This document shows positions 27,085 through 37,205 of a DNA stretch of 64,000 nt, piece by piece. The stretch comes from Bartonella sp. MM73XJBT.G (GTDB lineage Bacteria; Pseudomonadota; Alphaproteobacteria; Rhizobiales; Rhizobiaceae). Within the stretch, counting starts at the first letter, position 1. Each line of letters opens with the position of its first letter. The notes below the pieces were generated by a model. The model had not been told where the DNA came from. It worked only from the letters and a program-made list of their open reading frames with translations, and made no database searches. Location: positions 1 through 64,000 of the forward strand of contig NZ_JAQISW010000003.1 of the NCBI RefSeq assembly GCF_028618435.1, in the 5' to 3' direction. The translations under genes were made by a program, and so were the position numbers.

Positions 27085-28029
27085 TTAAACGCCAAGCATT
27101 CTTAGCGCTGATTCTATTTCATCAACTGTTTCAATCTTTATTCCCTTTATATCCTTGTTAATACGACGCGTTAAACCTGTTAATACTTTTCCAGAACCAA
27201 CTTCAAAAAGCGTATCAACCCCATGAGAACCGATCCATTCTATTGTTTCACGCCACCGCACCCTCCCTGTTACTTGTTGAACAAGAAGAGTAGCAATACG
27301 CTCAGGATCACTTTCTGGTGCAACAGAAACATTAGCAATCAAAGGAATAATAGGGGCTACTTTGTTAACAGTCAAAAGCGCTTTCTTCATGGCATCCGCA
27401 GCAGACTGCATTAAAGACGAATGAAAAGGTGCAGAAACCGGAAGAAGCAGTGCACGTTTTGCACCTTTTGTTGATGCAATCTCTACCGCTGTCTCAACGG
27501 CTTTTACTTCACCTGAAATAACAATTTGCCCACCACCATTATCATTGGCAATTTGGCATAGTCCTTCTCCAGAAACAGTTTCACAAATTTCTTCTACCAC
27601 GTGCTCTTCCAAACCAATAAGTGCTGCCATAGCGCCTTCACCAACTGGAACAGCGGCCTGCATAGCATTGCCACGAATGCGCAAAAGCCTTGCCGTATCT
27701 GTAAGACTGAATGTACCAGCAGCACAAAGAGCTGAATATTCGCCTAAAGAATGACCAGCAACAAACTTTATCTTTTCTTCTATACGAAGCCCTAATTGTT
27801 CCATCACACGAATGACAGCCATGGATACAGCCATTAATGCGGGTTGTGCATTGGCTGTTAACGTTAAAACATCTGCTGGTCCTTCAAAAATGATCTTTGA
27901 TAATTTCTCACCCAAAGCATCATCAACTTCCTCAAAAACCATCTGCGCTGAAATAAATTCTTCTGTAAGCGCCTTCCCCATCCCAACAAGTTGACTCCCT
28001 TGCCCTGGAAAAATAAAAGCTGCACCCAT
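27085..28029 (-). CDS. fabD: Malonyl-CoA-ACP transacylase
   Basis: 314 residues. Moves malonyl from CoA to ACP. N-terminal FIFPGQGSQLVGMGK; nucleophile Ser in GHSLGEYSAL (about 93-102); catalytic His in VSAPFHSSLM (about 200). GGAG lies seven bases before the ATG. First gene of the fatty-acid group. Confidence 0.96.
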   Translation of the reverse strand: MGAAFIFPGQGSQLVGMGKALTEEFISAQMVFEEVDDALGEKLSKIIFEGPADVLTLTANAQPALMAVSMAVIRVMEQLGLRIEEKIKFVAGHSLGEYSALCAAGTFSLTDTARLLRIRGNAMQAAVPVGEGAMAALIGLEEHVVEEICETVSGEGLCQIANDNGGGQIVISGEVKAVETAVEIASTKGAKRALLLPVSAPFHSSLMQSAADAMKKALLTVNKVAPIIPLIANVSVAPESDPERIATLLVQQVTGRVRWRETIEWIGSHGVDTLFEVGSGKVLTGLTRRINKDIKGIKIETVDEIESALRMLGV

Positions 28030-28107
28030 TCATCGACTCCTAAAATTGTGCCATTAATTTTTTTTCTTTTGACCTTATTCATCCGCAAAAAGTCAAGATA
28101 AAGTGCT

Positions 28108-28695
28108 TTATTTAGAATGAATATCTCTCTTCAAATTATATTTTAAGGGTGGCATTTGATATAAAAACTTGGGGAAATATGGGGCTATAAACTGAATAAC
28201 CCCCAGACTTATGAGACCTCCTAAAATTGTACCTGCTAAAATATCAAAGGGATAATGTACCCCCACAAAGATGCGTGCCCAACAGATCAAGCATAAAAAC
28301 AACACAGCAAATTTAAAAGTACCTTTGTATCGGTAAAAATAAAAGCTTGCTGTATAAGATGCAATGGTCAAGGCATGATTACTAGGAAAAGAAGCTGTTG
28401 CACGATGTTTAATCAGCGGTGTCGTCAACCCCACAACGAATGGGCGTGGATGAAAATAAATGAGAGAAATAAGATAACCTATAAAAAGAGCTATGCAAAT
28501 ACTCATACAAATGCTTAACACGACACATCTTTCCCTTTCCCCACCACAAAACCACAGCACAAAAAGATGAAGGGGAATAACGTAAATTAAAAACTTTGCA
28601 CAAAAAATACTCAACAAAACTAAAATTGACCAAGACTGATGATTGCCAACAAACATCTTAAAGAGCGTAACATCAATCTGGTTTAAAAAATCCAT
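28108..28695 (-). CDS. PAP2-family membrane phosphatase
   Basis: 195 residues, about six membrane helices. Type-2 phosphatidic acid phosphatase motifs: FHPRPF (motif 1, lacking an obvious upstream Lys), FPSNHA (motif 2, Asn in place of the usual Gly) and ARIFVGVHYPFD (motif 3). The set resembles BcrC-type undecaprenyl-diphosphate phosphatases, which recycle the peptidoglycan carrier lipid, but a lipid-A or other lipid phosphatase role is possible. AAGGAG precedes the ATG. Divergent from rpsF and 78 bp upstream of fabD. Confidence 0.82.
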   Translation of the reverse strand: MDFLNQIDVTLFKMFVGNHQSWSILVLLSIFCAKFLIYVIPLHLFVLWFCGGERERCVVLSICMSICIALFIGYLISLIYFHPRPFVVGLTTPLIKHRATASFPSNHALTIASYTASFYFYRYKGTFKFAVLFLCLICWARIFVGVHYPFDILAGTILGGLISLGVIQFIAPYFPKFLYQMPPLKYNLKRDIHSK

Positions 28696-29038
28696 TTTTC
28701 TCTCCTTATCTGTATGTACAGTATTACCTCTTTGTGGAAGAGGGAAATATATTGGAAATATATCAAGATTTAATAAATCTATTTTTTTATGTGTATAAAC
28801 TTGCTATTTAAAAAAATAACCTGTAGATATGAGGTGTTCGTTGCCGGCATTTAGCTGGAGGTTGAATGGAGGGCTGTGAGATATCAGTAGGAAATATAAT
28901 GTTTCCGGCCTCCCGTGTCTCCGCTCTGAGATGTCTCAAGTTGTAAACGCGTCCTTTCTTCTTTGGATTTTCCAAAAAGGCAAGTCGCAGAGGCTTTGCG
29001 CTAAAACCGGCAGGATTTAATTGAAGAAAGGCAAAACA
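28696..29038. promoter_or_regulatory. PAP2 / rpsF divergent region with probable structured rpsF leader
   Basis: 343 bp. The right half (about 28830-29030) is noticeably more GC-rich than other gaps in the window. A TATAAT hexamer sits at 28895-28900, giving a leader of about 130 bases before rpsF. The leader holds a hairpin CGCAGA-GGC-TTTGCG (28986-29000) followed by an ACCGG segment. Many bacteria regulate rpsF-rpsR through an S6:S18-binding leader with a CCG feature. Whether this is that motif is an inference. AAAGG at about 29028 is the rpsF ribosome binding site. Confidence 0.4.
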
Positions 29039-29446
29039 ATGACTCTTTATGAACATATGTTCCTTGCCCGACAAGATATTGCATCGCAGCAAGTTGATGA
29101 ACTTTTGAACCTTTACAAAGGTGTCATTGAAATGCACGGTGGAAAAGTTGGGCGTGTAGAAAATTGGGGACTTCGTCCTCTTGCTTATCGTATTCGTAAA
29201 AACCGTAAGGCTTATTATGTCTTAGTCAATATTGATGCACCAGCTAAAGCAGTTGCTGAAATGGAGCGTCAGATGCGAATCAATGAAGATATTTTGCGCT
29301 ATATGACCATTCGTGTAGAAAAACACGAAAAAGAAAAGTCTGCGATGCTTTCACACCTTGATCGCAATACACACATTGGTCAGGCTGAAGAGCGTTCTCG
29401 TTCCTCACGTCATCAACGTGAAAACTCTATAGAAGAGGTAGAATGA
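29039..29446 (+). CDS. rpsF: 30S ribosomal protein S6
   Basis: 135 residues from the ATG at 29039 ([13 protein letters not shown]), which has AAAGG eight bases upstream; the TTG 18 bases earlier is unlikely. S6 binds the central domain of 16S rRNA together with S18. Family core is complete, with [19 protein letters not shown] in the middle and a charged C-terminal tail typical of alphaproteobacteria. Overlaps rpsR by 1-4 bp (ATGATGA-type junction). Confidence 0.97.
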   Translation: MTLYEHMFLARQDIASQQVDELLNLYKGVIEMHGGKVGRVENWGLRPLAYRIRKNRKAYYVLVNIDAPAKAVAEMERQMRINEDILRYMTIRVEKHEKEKSAMLSHLDRNTHIGQAEERSRSSRHQRENSIEEVE

Positions 29447-29694
29447 TGACTGATACAAATCAAAACTCTGCACGTCGCCCTTTTCATCGTCGTCGTAAAA
29501 CGTGTCCTTTTTCAGGAGCTAATGCGCCTAAAATTGATTATAAAGATATCAAATTGTTACAGCGTTATATTTCTGAGCGTGGAAAAATTGTTCCTTCACG
29601 GATTACGGCTGTTAGTCAAAAAAAACAGCGTGAATTAGCTAACGCTATCAAACGCGCTCGCTTTTTAGGCTTACTACCATACGTTATAAAGTAA
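29446..29694 (+). CDS. rpsR: 30S ribosomal protein S18
   Basis: 82 residues from the second of two adjacent ATGs (29443 and 29446); the second has better spacing from AGAGG and gives the usual length. Conserved [15 protein letters not shown] and [20 protein letters not shown], with a basic C-terminus. Partner of S6. A strong terminator follows 17 bp after the stop. Confidence 0.97.
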   Translation: MTDTNQNSARRPFHRRRKTCPFSGANAPKIDYKDIKLLQRYISERGKIVPSRITAVSQKKQRELANAIKRARFLGLLPYVIK

Positions 29695-29710
29695 ACAATC
29701 AAGACATTCT

Positions 29711-29741
29711 AGCAACTAGAGAAACTCTCTAGTTGCTTTTC
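29711..29741 (+). terminator. Rho-independent terminator after rpsR
   Basis: Perfect 12-bp stem AGCAACTAGAGA / TCTCTAGTTGCT (29711-29722, 29726-29737) with a 3-base loop, followed by TTTTCTT. It lies 17 bp after rpsR and separates the rpsF-rpsR transcript from the DUF2232-rplI genes. This is the clearest terminator in the window. Confidence 0.85.
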
Positions 29742-29846
29742 TTGTATGATTTAGAAAAATAGCTTATTGTATCCTATATTAAGCTATTGAATATTAAAGT
29801 TGAGGTATCAACATGCCTCTAACTGCAGAAAGCAGGACAGCAATAA

Positions 29847-30827
29847 GTGATAAAAAATCGTATTGATGAGATATTATCTGGTGTTTTGGCAGGATTGTTT
29901 GCTGTTGTGGTAGGGATGGCAATCATCAGTGTTGCCAATATCGCTCCCTTTTTTTCTTTTCTTCTTGGCTGCTTTTTTTCATTGCCAATTTTTATTGTTG
30001 CGTTCAGTCAAGGAACATTTGCCAGCTTCGTTGCCTTAATAAGTGCGACTGTTATTCTTTTCATTGCCACGGATATCTACATTGCTCTTGGGCTTATGCT
30101 GTTATTTTTTCTTCCTGCTGTTTATGCCTCTTGGCTTATTGGATTGGCACGACCAGCGCAAAAAGAAAACACATTAATATGGTATCCATTATCATCCGTT
30201 ATTTTTCATTTAACCAATTTTATTGCTCTTATAGTCACCTTCATTGTACTCTGTGTGAAAACCAGTCCAAATACCCCTCTCATTGCAAAAAAAGTCATTG
30301 AAAACATCGCACAAGCTCTACAACAATTGCCGTCATTACAAGAAGCTAATATGCTTAATTTTAGTGATTTTTTAATGGCACATGCTGCAACTTTAGCAGC
30401 TATCTCTCTGGCAATTTATAGTTTGATTTTCCTCATTGGTAATCTTTATTTTTCAATGATAACAGCCCAATATATGAAGTGGCTGAAAAGGCCTCGAGAT
30501 GACTGGAGCAGAACTCTTCGCCTTCCAATTTCTGGAATTGTTATTTTCATCCTCACTTCTATCGCATCAATGACTGAATTGAACGATTCTCTTAATTTGG
30601 GTACACTTGTCTTTAGCTCTGCCTATACTGTCATCATATCAATTAGTGGTCTAGCCTATCTTCATAATATTACAAAAGGAGTCAACGGTCGGGTTATTAT
30701 ACTTTCTTTTGTTTATATTGCTATTTTGACTGTTGTTTTTTTCCCACCTATTTCTTTCATGATACTTTTGATGGGCATTTGGGCTTCTATTCAATACAAC
30801 TTTCAATCACACAAAAAACTTCCCTAA
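29847..30827 (+). CDS. DUF2232 family membrane protein
   Basis: 326 residues from a GTG at 29847 with AGGA ten bases upstream. About eight membrane helices spread over the whole length. In alphaproteobacteria a DUF2232 protein sits between rpsR and rplI, as here, and that context supports the assignment. Function unknown; in other phyla distant relatives are linked to sporulation or membrane transport. It lies 25 bp before rplI and is likely co-transcribed. Confidence 0.75.
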   Translation: MIKNRIDEILSGVLAGLFAVVVGMAIISVANIAPFFSFLLGCFFSLPIFIVAFSQGTFASFVALISATVILFIATDIYIALGLMLLFFLPAVYASWLIGLARPAQKENTLIWYPLSSVIFHLTNFIALIVTFIVLCVKTSPNTPLIAKKVIENIAQALQQLPSLQEANMLNFSDFLMAHAATLAAISLAIYSLIFLIGNLYFSMITAQYMKWLKRPRDDWSRTLRLPISGIVIFILTSIASMTELNDSLNLGTLVFSSAYTVIISISGLAYLHNITKGVNGRVIILSFVYIAILTVVFFPPISFMILLMGIWASIQYNFQSHKKLP

Positions 30828-30852
30828 ATTTATTTGTTCGAAAGGAAAAACT

Positions 30853-31449
30853 ATGGATATTATTCTACTTGAGCGCATTCCTCGTCTTGGTCAGATGGGT
30901 GATATTGTCTCAGTGAAAGATGGTTATGCACGTAATTTTCTCTTACCTCAAGGTAAAGCTTTACGCGCAAATGAAGCGAATAAAAAACACTTTGAGATCC
31001 AACGCGCACAACTTGAAGCACGTAATCTTGAACGCAAAAGCGAAGCACAAAAAATCGCTGAAAAACTTGATGGTCAATCATTTATTGCTGTTCGTTCTGC
31101 TGGTGAAACAGGACAACTTTATGGATCTGTGTCAACGCGTGATATTGCTGAAATCATAACAGATGAAGGATTCTCTATTGGTCGAAATCAAATTGAACTT
31201 AATCATCCAATAAAAATGATTGGTCTTCATACGGTTACTCTTAACCTCCATCCTGAAGTTCAAATTTCTGTAGTTATTAACGTTGCACGTTCTACCAGTG
31301 AAGCACAACGCCAAGCAGAAGGTGAAATGCTTACTTCTTCTGAAGAGATATATAATATTCAAGAAGAAATATTAGAAGAAAATCAGGAAGAATTGTTGGC
31401 AGAAGCAATTAATGACAACAATATAACCAATTCTCATCAAGAAGCTTAA
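30853..31449 (+). CDS. rplI: 50S ribosomal protein L9
   Basis: 198 residues. N-terminal domain [20 protein letters not shown]...[13 protein letters not shown] binds 23S rRNA. A long central helix (about 40-75) links to the C-terminal domain. The protein carries an acidic Glu-rich tail of about 45 residues (from EGEMLTSS), as in other rhizobial L9 proteins. AAAGGA precedes the ATG. Confidence 0.96.
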   Translation: MDIILLERIPRLGQMGDIVSVKDGYARNFLLPQGKALRANEANKKHFEIQRAQLEARNLERKSEAQKIAEKLDGQSFIAVRSAGETGQLYGSVSTRDIAEIITDEGFSIGRNQIELNHPIKMIGLHTVTLNLHPEVQISVVINVARSTSEAQRQAEGEMLTSSEEIYNIQEEILEENQEELLAEAINDNNITNSHQEA

Positions 31450-32040
31450 TTGCTCCTTTTGCTTTCTATTTTATATCTTTTATTCCATTTAAAATATTGG
31501 TCATAAAATACTCATGCTTTTAAACTGGGTATTTTATGGCTATTATATATAAAGAATCTAATTTTTATGAAGAATTAGAAATATATCATGTAAGCACATT
31601 CCATACTAGAAATGATAACAGCAATAAGGAGAAATGCTTTTGCTTCTTCAGTATAAAAGCAAAAAATAATTTAAAGCTCCACTCTTAAGAGTGAATTTTG
31701 TATGAACGGTAAATTAATGATATCCTTACGTGATCTGATTTCAATTATAAAATGCCATTCCACTTATATCGGTATTAGAATTTTAAGATCACATAACTTC
31801 AAAATACTTAAATTTAGAGTACCGAAACTTCCACTTAAAAAATCACATATTATAAAAATAGAACATACGAAATGGGTGTTATATTAATAATACACAAATG
31901 ATAAATGAACCATTAGAAGAGGGTTTTTAAAAATTATAGATTTTAACTTAAAATGAAGCTTTGTAGCTCTATTCTTTTAATATACGATTTTAAATTTATC
32001 ACCAAAGTCGCTAGACTTGGAATTTCAGTAGGAAAATATT
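31450..32040. other. 591-bp gap between rplI and dnaB with several palindromes
   Basis: No gene is supported; a 61-codon ORF at 31702-31887 has no ribosome site or coding character. The gap contains an inverted repeat CATAAAATAC / GTATTTTATG (31502-31511, 31529-31538), the pair TGCTTTT / AAAAGCA (31635-31641, 31655-31661) and the perfect 14-bp palindrome CACTCTTAAGAGTG (31680-31693). The first could act as an rplI terminator but lacks a T-run. The dnaB promoter should lie near 31950-32020. Confidence 0.5.
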
Positions 32041-33531
32041 ATGGAAGAAACTAGCGTTGTTAATATCAGCTCTTCAAAAAAAGAAGATTCTTCTTCTTTT
32101 CGGCAACTTCCACATAATATTGAAGCTGAACAAGCATTGCTTGGTGCCATCTTTATCAACAATGATTCTCTCGACCGCGTTTCGGACTTTCTAAAACCAG
32201 AACATTTTTTTGAACCATTGCATCAAAAGATTTATGCTGTTTTATCTCACCTTATAAAAATAGGTAAACGTGTAGATCCGGTTACGATCAAGCCCTATAT
32301 CCAAATGGAAGAGAAAATTGGAGATATTACTGTATACCAGTATGTTGTTCGCTTGGCCAAAGAGGCAGTCACTATTATTAACGCTGAGGATTATGGACGC
32401 GTTATTTACGACCTTTTTATTCGTCGTTCTTTGATTAACCTTGGAACTCAGGTTGTTAATACCGCCTTTGATGCTCCTGTAGAGCTTACGCCTACCCAAC
32501 AAATCGAAACTGTTGAAAATCAGTTATTTGAGCTTGCAGAAAAAGGGAAATATGGAGGTGGATTCGAAAATTTTAATGAGGCTATCAAAAAAGCTATCGA
32601 TATGGCAAGTGCCGCGAAACAGCGCTCTTCACAATTATCGGGGATAGCTACCCATATTAAAACACTTGATGAAAAAATGGGAGGCTTACAAGCATCTGAC
32701 TTAATTATTCTTGCGGGACGTCCTGGTATGGGGAAAACCTCACTAGCAACCAATATTGCCTTTAATATTGCTAATGCTTATAATCATAATAGTAATAACC
32801 AAGAAAATGAGGGCGGTATTGTAGGATTCTTCTCCCTTGAAATGTCATCCGAACAGCTTGCAACACGTATTATTTCTGAACAAACAGAAGTTTCTTCTTC
32901 TGATATTCGACGGGGGAACATTTCAGATGAACAATTTGCAAAAATCATTCGTGCGGTAAACCAACTCCAAAAGGCCCCCCTTTATATTGATCAAACTGGG
33001 GGAATATCAATTACGCAACTGGCAGCTCGCGCACGACGTCTCAAGCGACAACATGGTTTAGACGTCTTGTTTATTGATTATATCCAACTCATGACAAGCA
33101 GTTCAAAACGTTCATCAGAAAATCGTGTTCAAGAGATCACAGAAATTACCACAGGATTAAAAGCATTAGCGAAAGAATTGAATGTTCCTATTATCGCTTT
33201 GTCACAACTTTCGCGTCAAGTTGAAAATAGAACAGACAAACGTCCACAACTCTCTGACTTACGTGAATCTGGTTCTATCGAGCAAGATGCCGACATCGTT
33301 CTATTTGTTTATCGTGAAGAATATTATTTCAAAAATGAAGAACCCAAATTGGGCACTCTTGAACATACAAAATGGCAAGATGAAATGGATAAAATTATGG
33401 GGAAAGCTGATGTCATTGTTGCAAAACAACGTCACGGACCAACAGGAATCGTGTCCCTTGCCTTTCAATCTGACTTTACACGCTTTAGTGATCTGGCAGA
33501 TACCAATTATCTTCCAGAGCAAATTGGCTAA
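32041..33531 (+). CDS. dnaB: Replicative DNA helicase DnaB
   Basis: 496 residues. Hexameric 5'-3' helicase at the replication fork. N-terminal DnaB domain (about 20-125, PHNIEAEQALLGAIFIN) and RecA-like ATPase domain with Walker A AGRPGMGKTSL (about 226), Walker B VLFIDYIQLM and the RQVENRTDKRPQLSDLRESG segment. No intein. AGGA lies about ten bases before the ATG. Six bases separate its stop from radA; alr, which I recall between them in related genomes, is absent. Confidence 0.96.
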   Translation: MEETSVVNISSSKKEDSSSFRQLPHNIEAEQALLGAIFINNDSLDRVSDFLKPEHFFEPLHQKIYAVLSHLIKIGKRVDPVTIKPYIQMEEKIGDITVYQYVVRLAKEAVTIINAEDYGRVIYDLFIRRSLINLGTQVVNTAFDAPVELTPTQQIETVENQLFELAEKGKYGGGFENFNEAIKKAIDMASAAKQRSSQLSGIATHIKTLDEKMGGLQASDLIILAGRPGMGKTSLATNIAFNIANAYNHNSNNQENEGGIVGFFSLEMSSEQLATRIISEQTEVSSSDIRRGNISDEQFAKIIRAVNQLQKAPLYIDQTGGISITQLAARARRLKRQHGLDVLFIDYIQLMTSSSKRSSENRVQEITEITTGLKALAKELNVPIIALSQLSRQVENRTDKRPQLSDLRESGSIEQDADIVLFVYREEYYFKNEEPKLGTLEHTKWQDEMDKIMGKADVIVAKQRHGPTGIVSLAFQSDFTRFSDLADTNYLPEQIG

Positions 33532-33537
33532 ATTACC

Positions 33538-34935
33538 ATGGTACGCAACCGTATTCAATTTATCTGTCAACATTGTGGAACCGTCCATTCCCGTTGGGCA
33601 GGAAAATGTAGTGCCTGTGGAGAATGGAATTCCCTTATTGAAGAAAATATAAATGGCGGCATAGGAAGTGGTCCTAAGCAGAATACGCGTAAAGGACGCA
33701 TTATTGCCCTTACATCTCTTTCTGGAGATATCCAAAATGCTCCACGTATTCATTCAGGTATCGCTGAACTTGATCGTGTTACCGGTGGGGGTTTTGTCCG
33801 TGGCTCAGCACTCCTTGTTGGTGGTGATCCAGGTATTGGAAAATCAACATTGCTCACACAAACAGCTGCTGCTTTATCACGCAAAGGACATCATGTTATC
33901 TATGTCTCAGGTGAAGAGGCTATTGCGCAAATTTGTTTGCGCGCACAAAGGCTTGGTGCTCATAATACAGAGGTGAAACTTGCTGCTGAAACCAATGTTG
34001 AAGATATTCTTGCAACCTTAAGCGAGCATAAAAACCTTGATATGGTGATTATCGATTCGATTCAAACCTTATGGTCAGATTCAGCAGATTCAGCACCCGG
34101 CACTGTCACACAAGTCCGTATTGGTGCTCAGGCTATGATACGCTTTGCTAAGAAAACAGGGGCCGCTGTTGTTCTTGTTGGTCATGTGACAAAAGATGGG
34201 CAAATTGCCGGCCCGCGGGTCGTTGAACATATGGTTGATGGTGTTCTCTATTTTGAGGGTGAAGGAGGACATCATTATCGCATTCTTAGAACTGTAAAAA
34301 ATCGCTTCGGACCAACAGATGAAATTGGTGTTTTTGAAATGTCTGATAAAGGATTACGCGAAGTGATAAATCCATCTGAATTGTTTTTAGGAGAACGCAA
34401 TGAAAAAGCTCCAGGCGCAGCTGTTTTCGCCGGCATGGAAGGAACTCGCCCGATACTCGTGGAAATTCAAGCACTTGTTGCTCCCTCTTCCCTTGGAACA
34501 CCACGACGTGCGGTTGTCGGATGGGATGGAAATCGTCTTTCTATGATTCTTGCCGTTTTAGAAGCCCATTGTGGCATTCGTTTTGGACAGCATGATGTCT
34601 ATCTGAACGTGGCAGGTGGATATCGTATATCAGAACCCGCTGCTGATTTAGCTGTAGCCGCTGCTTTGGTCTCTTCTCTTGCCAATATCCCTTTGCCAAC
34701 GGATTATGTATATTTTGGTGAAGTCAGTCTTTCAGGAGCTACTCGCGCTGTTGCACATTCAGCACAACGCATCAATGAAGCAAAAAAACTCGGTTTTCAG
34801 GGGGCGTTTCATCCCACGACAACAACCGAAATGATGCAGTCGCTCAATTTTCAACAAAAAACTTTCTCTGACCTTCCCGAACTTGTTGCCACTCTTACCG
34901 CAAGTAAAAAATGGTCTACACCACAGGCAGGATAA
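33538..34935 (+). CDS. radA: DNA repair protein RadA
   Basis: 465 residues. RecA-like branch-migration ATPase that aids recombination. N-terminal zinc finger with Cys10, Cys13, Cys24 and Cys27; Walker A GGDPGIGKSTLL (about 97-108); the RadA-specific KNRFGPTDEIGVFEM; and a C-terminal Lon-like domain (LNVAGGYRISEPAADLA). Tightly linked to dnaB. Confidence 0.96.
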   Translation: MVRNRIQFICQHCGTVHSRWAGKCSACGEWNSLIEENINGGIGSGPKQNTRKGRIIALTSLSGDIQNAPRIHSGIAELDRVTGGGFVRGSALLVGGDPGIGKSTLLTQTAAALSRKGHHVIYVSGEEAIAQICLRAQRLGAHNTEVKLAAETNVEDILATLSEHKNLDMVIIDSIQTLWSDSADSAPGTVTQVRIGAQAMIRFAKKTGAAVVLVGHVTKDGQIAGPRVVEHMVDGVLYFEGEGGHHYRILRTVKNRFGPTDEIGVFEMSDKGLREVINPSELFLGERNEKAPGAAVFAGMEGTRPILVEIQALVAPSSLGTPRRAVVGWDGNRLSMILAVLEAHCGIRFGQHDVYLNVAGGYRISEPAADLAVAAALVSSLANIPLPTDYVYFGEVSLSGATRAVAHSAQRINEAKKLGFQGAFHPTTTTEMMQSLNFQQKTFSDLPELVATLTASKKWSTPQAG

Positions 34936-35054
34936 TATAGAAAAAACGCTATAAAATACAAAATATCCTTGCTATAAGAATAAAAAATGACCTAACTAAA
35001 ATATATTTGCACACAGATTTAAAGAACACAACTTTATGTATAAGGAACAAACAA

Positions 35055-35636
35055 ATGATCATAACAATCCTTGATGGAATTGTCTTAGTAATCATCCTGT
35101 TGTCCGCTTTTCTTGCTATGCTTCGAGGTTTTTCACGTGAAGTGTTATCGTTGATTTCTTGGGCAATCGCAGCTGTTACGACACTGTTTTTATTCAAACC
35201 TGTCTTGCCTTTCTTTGAACAATATTTTTCTAATAAAATGATCGCATTGATCACAACATTGGTCACAATTTTTATTATTGTTCTCATTATTACTTCAATT
35301 ATTACAATGAAGATCTCCGATTTTATTATTGATAGTCGAATTGGTATCCTTGACCGTACTGTTGGTTTTATTTTTGGAGCACTTCGCGGTTTACTGATTA
35401 TGGTCATCGGTATATTGCTGATTAATGCACTTATTAAACCCGAGCACCAAGCAGACTGGTTAAAAAACGCCAAAACAAGGCCTATTTTAGATTCACTGGG
35501 ACAAAAAGTTTGGGAAATACTCCCAAAAGATCTTGGATCTGTTCTCGAAAAGGCAGAAAATTTGTTTAAAGACAGCGATAAACATACAAATAAGCAACAC
35601 CCTCATGAAAAAATACTTCTCAAAAATGGAGAATAG
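35055..35636 (+). CDS. cvpA: CvpA family membrane protein
   Basis: 193 residues from the ATG at 35055 with TAAGGA nine bases upstream; a TTG 16 codons earlier is less likely. Four membrane helices in the first 125 residues (starting ILDGIVLVIILLSAFLAMLRGFSREV), then a soluble tail. Named for colicin V production in E. coli. Known roles include envelope stress tolerance; exact biochemistry is unclear. Placed just upstream of purF, as in many proteobacteria. Confidence 0.88.
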   Translation: MIITILDGIVLVIILLSAFLAMLRGFSREVLSLISWAIAAVTTLFLFKPVLPFFEQYFSNKMIALITTLVTIFIIVLIITSIITMKISDFIIDSRIGILDRTVGFIFGALRGLLIMVIGILLINALIKPEHQADWLKNAKTRPILDSLGQKVWEILPKDLGSVLEKAENLFKDSDKHTNKQHPHEKILLKNGE

Positions 35637-35711
35637 CTTTTCATAAGAAAAGAGAACTAAATGATGTAAAATGTGATGCGGATGATTCCTCTCTATCACA
35701 AATGAAAGGAT

Positions 35712-37205
35712 ATGATGATAAAAAGCGATATTTCTTGTCAAAAATTTTCATTAGATGATGATACCCTTCATGAAGAATGCGGGGTTTTTGGCATTCTTGG
35801 GCATGAAGATGCAGCAACATTAACCGCTCTTGGACTCCACGCACTTCAGCATCGTGGGCAAGAAGCAGCTGGTATTGTTTCTTACCATAATAAAATGTTT
35901 CATCAAGAAAAGCATTTAGGTCTTGTTGGTGATCACTATACAAACCCTGCAACGCTTGCGCGTTTACCAGGAAATCGTGCTATTGGACATACCCGTTATT
36001 CAACAACTGGAGAAGTGGCATTACGCAACGTTCAACCCCTTTTTGCTGAATTGAAAGTTGGAGGTATTGCTATTGCGCATAATGGGAATCTTACCAATGG
36101 TCTTACATTACGCCGTAAACTCATCGCTTCTGGTGCTATCTGTCAATCAACGTCAGATTCAGAAGTGTTTCTCCATCTTATTGCTCGCTCACGTTATGAA
36201 TCTTCCTCTGATCGTTTTGTTGATGCGATTCGGCAAGTAGAAGGGGGATATGCTATGTTAGCACTCACACGGACAAAGCTTATTGCAGCACGCGACCCAA
36301 CTGGAATTAGGCCTCTCGTGATGGGAGAACTTGATGGTAAGCCTATCTTTTGTTCTGAAACTTGCGCCCTTGATATTATTGGAGCAAAATATGTCCGTGA
36401 TGTTAAAAATGGAGAAATCATCATATGTGAAATACAAAAAAATGGGGAAATTACGAAAAAAATTATACAATCAGAAAATGCAAAACCAGAAAAACTTTGC
36501 TTATTTGAATATGTTTATTTTTCTCGTCCGGACTCAATCGTTGGAGGGCGTAGTGTTTATACAACACGCAAAAATATGGGAATCCGTTTAGCGCAGGAAG
36601 CACCTTGTGAGGGTGATGTTGTGGTTCCGGTTCCAGATGGTGGAACACCTGCCGCAATTGGCTATGCACAAGAAATTGGAATTCCCTTCGAGCTTGGTAT
36701 TATTCGCAATCACTATGTTGGCCGCACTTTTATCGAACCAACACAACAAATTCGCGCTTTTGGCGTCAAGTTAAAACATTCGGCAAACCGTCCTGTGATT
36801 GAAGGAAAACGTGTTATTCTGATTGATGACTCTATTGTACGAGGAACAACATCCCTTAAAATTGTACGAATGCTTCGCGATGCAGGAGCAAAGGAAGTTC
36901 ATATGCGCGTCTCTAGCCCTATGATTTTCTATCCTGACTTTTATGGTATTGATACACCTAAAGCTGAAAGCCTTTTAGCAAATCAATATCCAGATTTAAA
37001 ATCTATGTGCAATTTTATTGGAGCTGACTCTTTAGAATTTCTTTCAACGGACGGATTATATCTCGCTGTAGCAGGGGAAAAACGAAATAACGCCGATCCA
37101 CAATTTACTGACCATTATTTTACTGGATATTATCCTACGCACCTGGTCGATCAAGAAAATCTCTCCAAAATTCATCAATCATCTGTTCTTAAAACAAGAG
37201 ATTAA
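35712..37205 (+). CDS. purF: Amidophosphoribosyltransferase
   Basis: 497 residues. First committed step of purine synthesis: PRPP plus glutamine to phosphoribosylamine. The N-terminal nucleophile is Cys23 in HEECGVFGI, exposed after removal of a short propeptide. The glutaminase domain has HRGQEAAGIV and the C-terminal phosphoribosyltransferase domain has the PRPP motif VILIDDSIVRGTT. Two adjacent ATGs (35712, 35715); AAAGGA favours the second. Stop overlaps the next start as TAATG. Confidence 0.96.
   Translation: MMIKSDISCQKFSLDDDTLHEECGVFGILGHEDAATLTALGLHALQHRGQEAAGIVSYHNKMFHQEKHLGLVGDHYTNPATLARLPGNRAIGHTRYSTTGEVALRNVQPLFAELKVGGIAIAHNGNLTNGLTLRRKLIASGAICQSTSDSEVFLHLIARSRYESSSDRFVDAIRQVEGGYAMLALTRTKLIAARDPTGIRPLVMGELDGKPIFCSETCALDIIGAKYVRDVKNGEIIICEIQKNGEITKKIIQSENAKPEKLCLFEYVYFSRPDSIVGGRSVYTTRKNMGIRLAQEAPCEGDVVVPVPDGGTPAAIGYAQEIGIPFELGIIRNHYVGRTFIEPTQQIRAFGVKLKHSANRPVIEGKRVILIDDSIVRGTTSLKIVRMLRDAGAKEVHMRVSSPMIFYPDFYGIDTPKAESLLANQYPDLKSMCNFIGADSLEFLSTDGLYLAVAGEKRNNADPQFTDHYFTGYYPTHLVDQENLSKIHQSSVLKTRD

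Noticed and set aside
28808-29137. 109-codon minus-strand ORF across the rpsF start
   Set aside because: It covers the rpsF leader and the 5' end of rpsF on the opposite strand, with no own start signal.
31702-31887. 61-codon ORF between rplI and dnaB
   Set aside because: AT-rich, no ribosome binding site, and no recognisable protein features.
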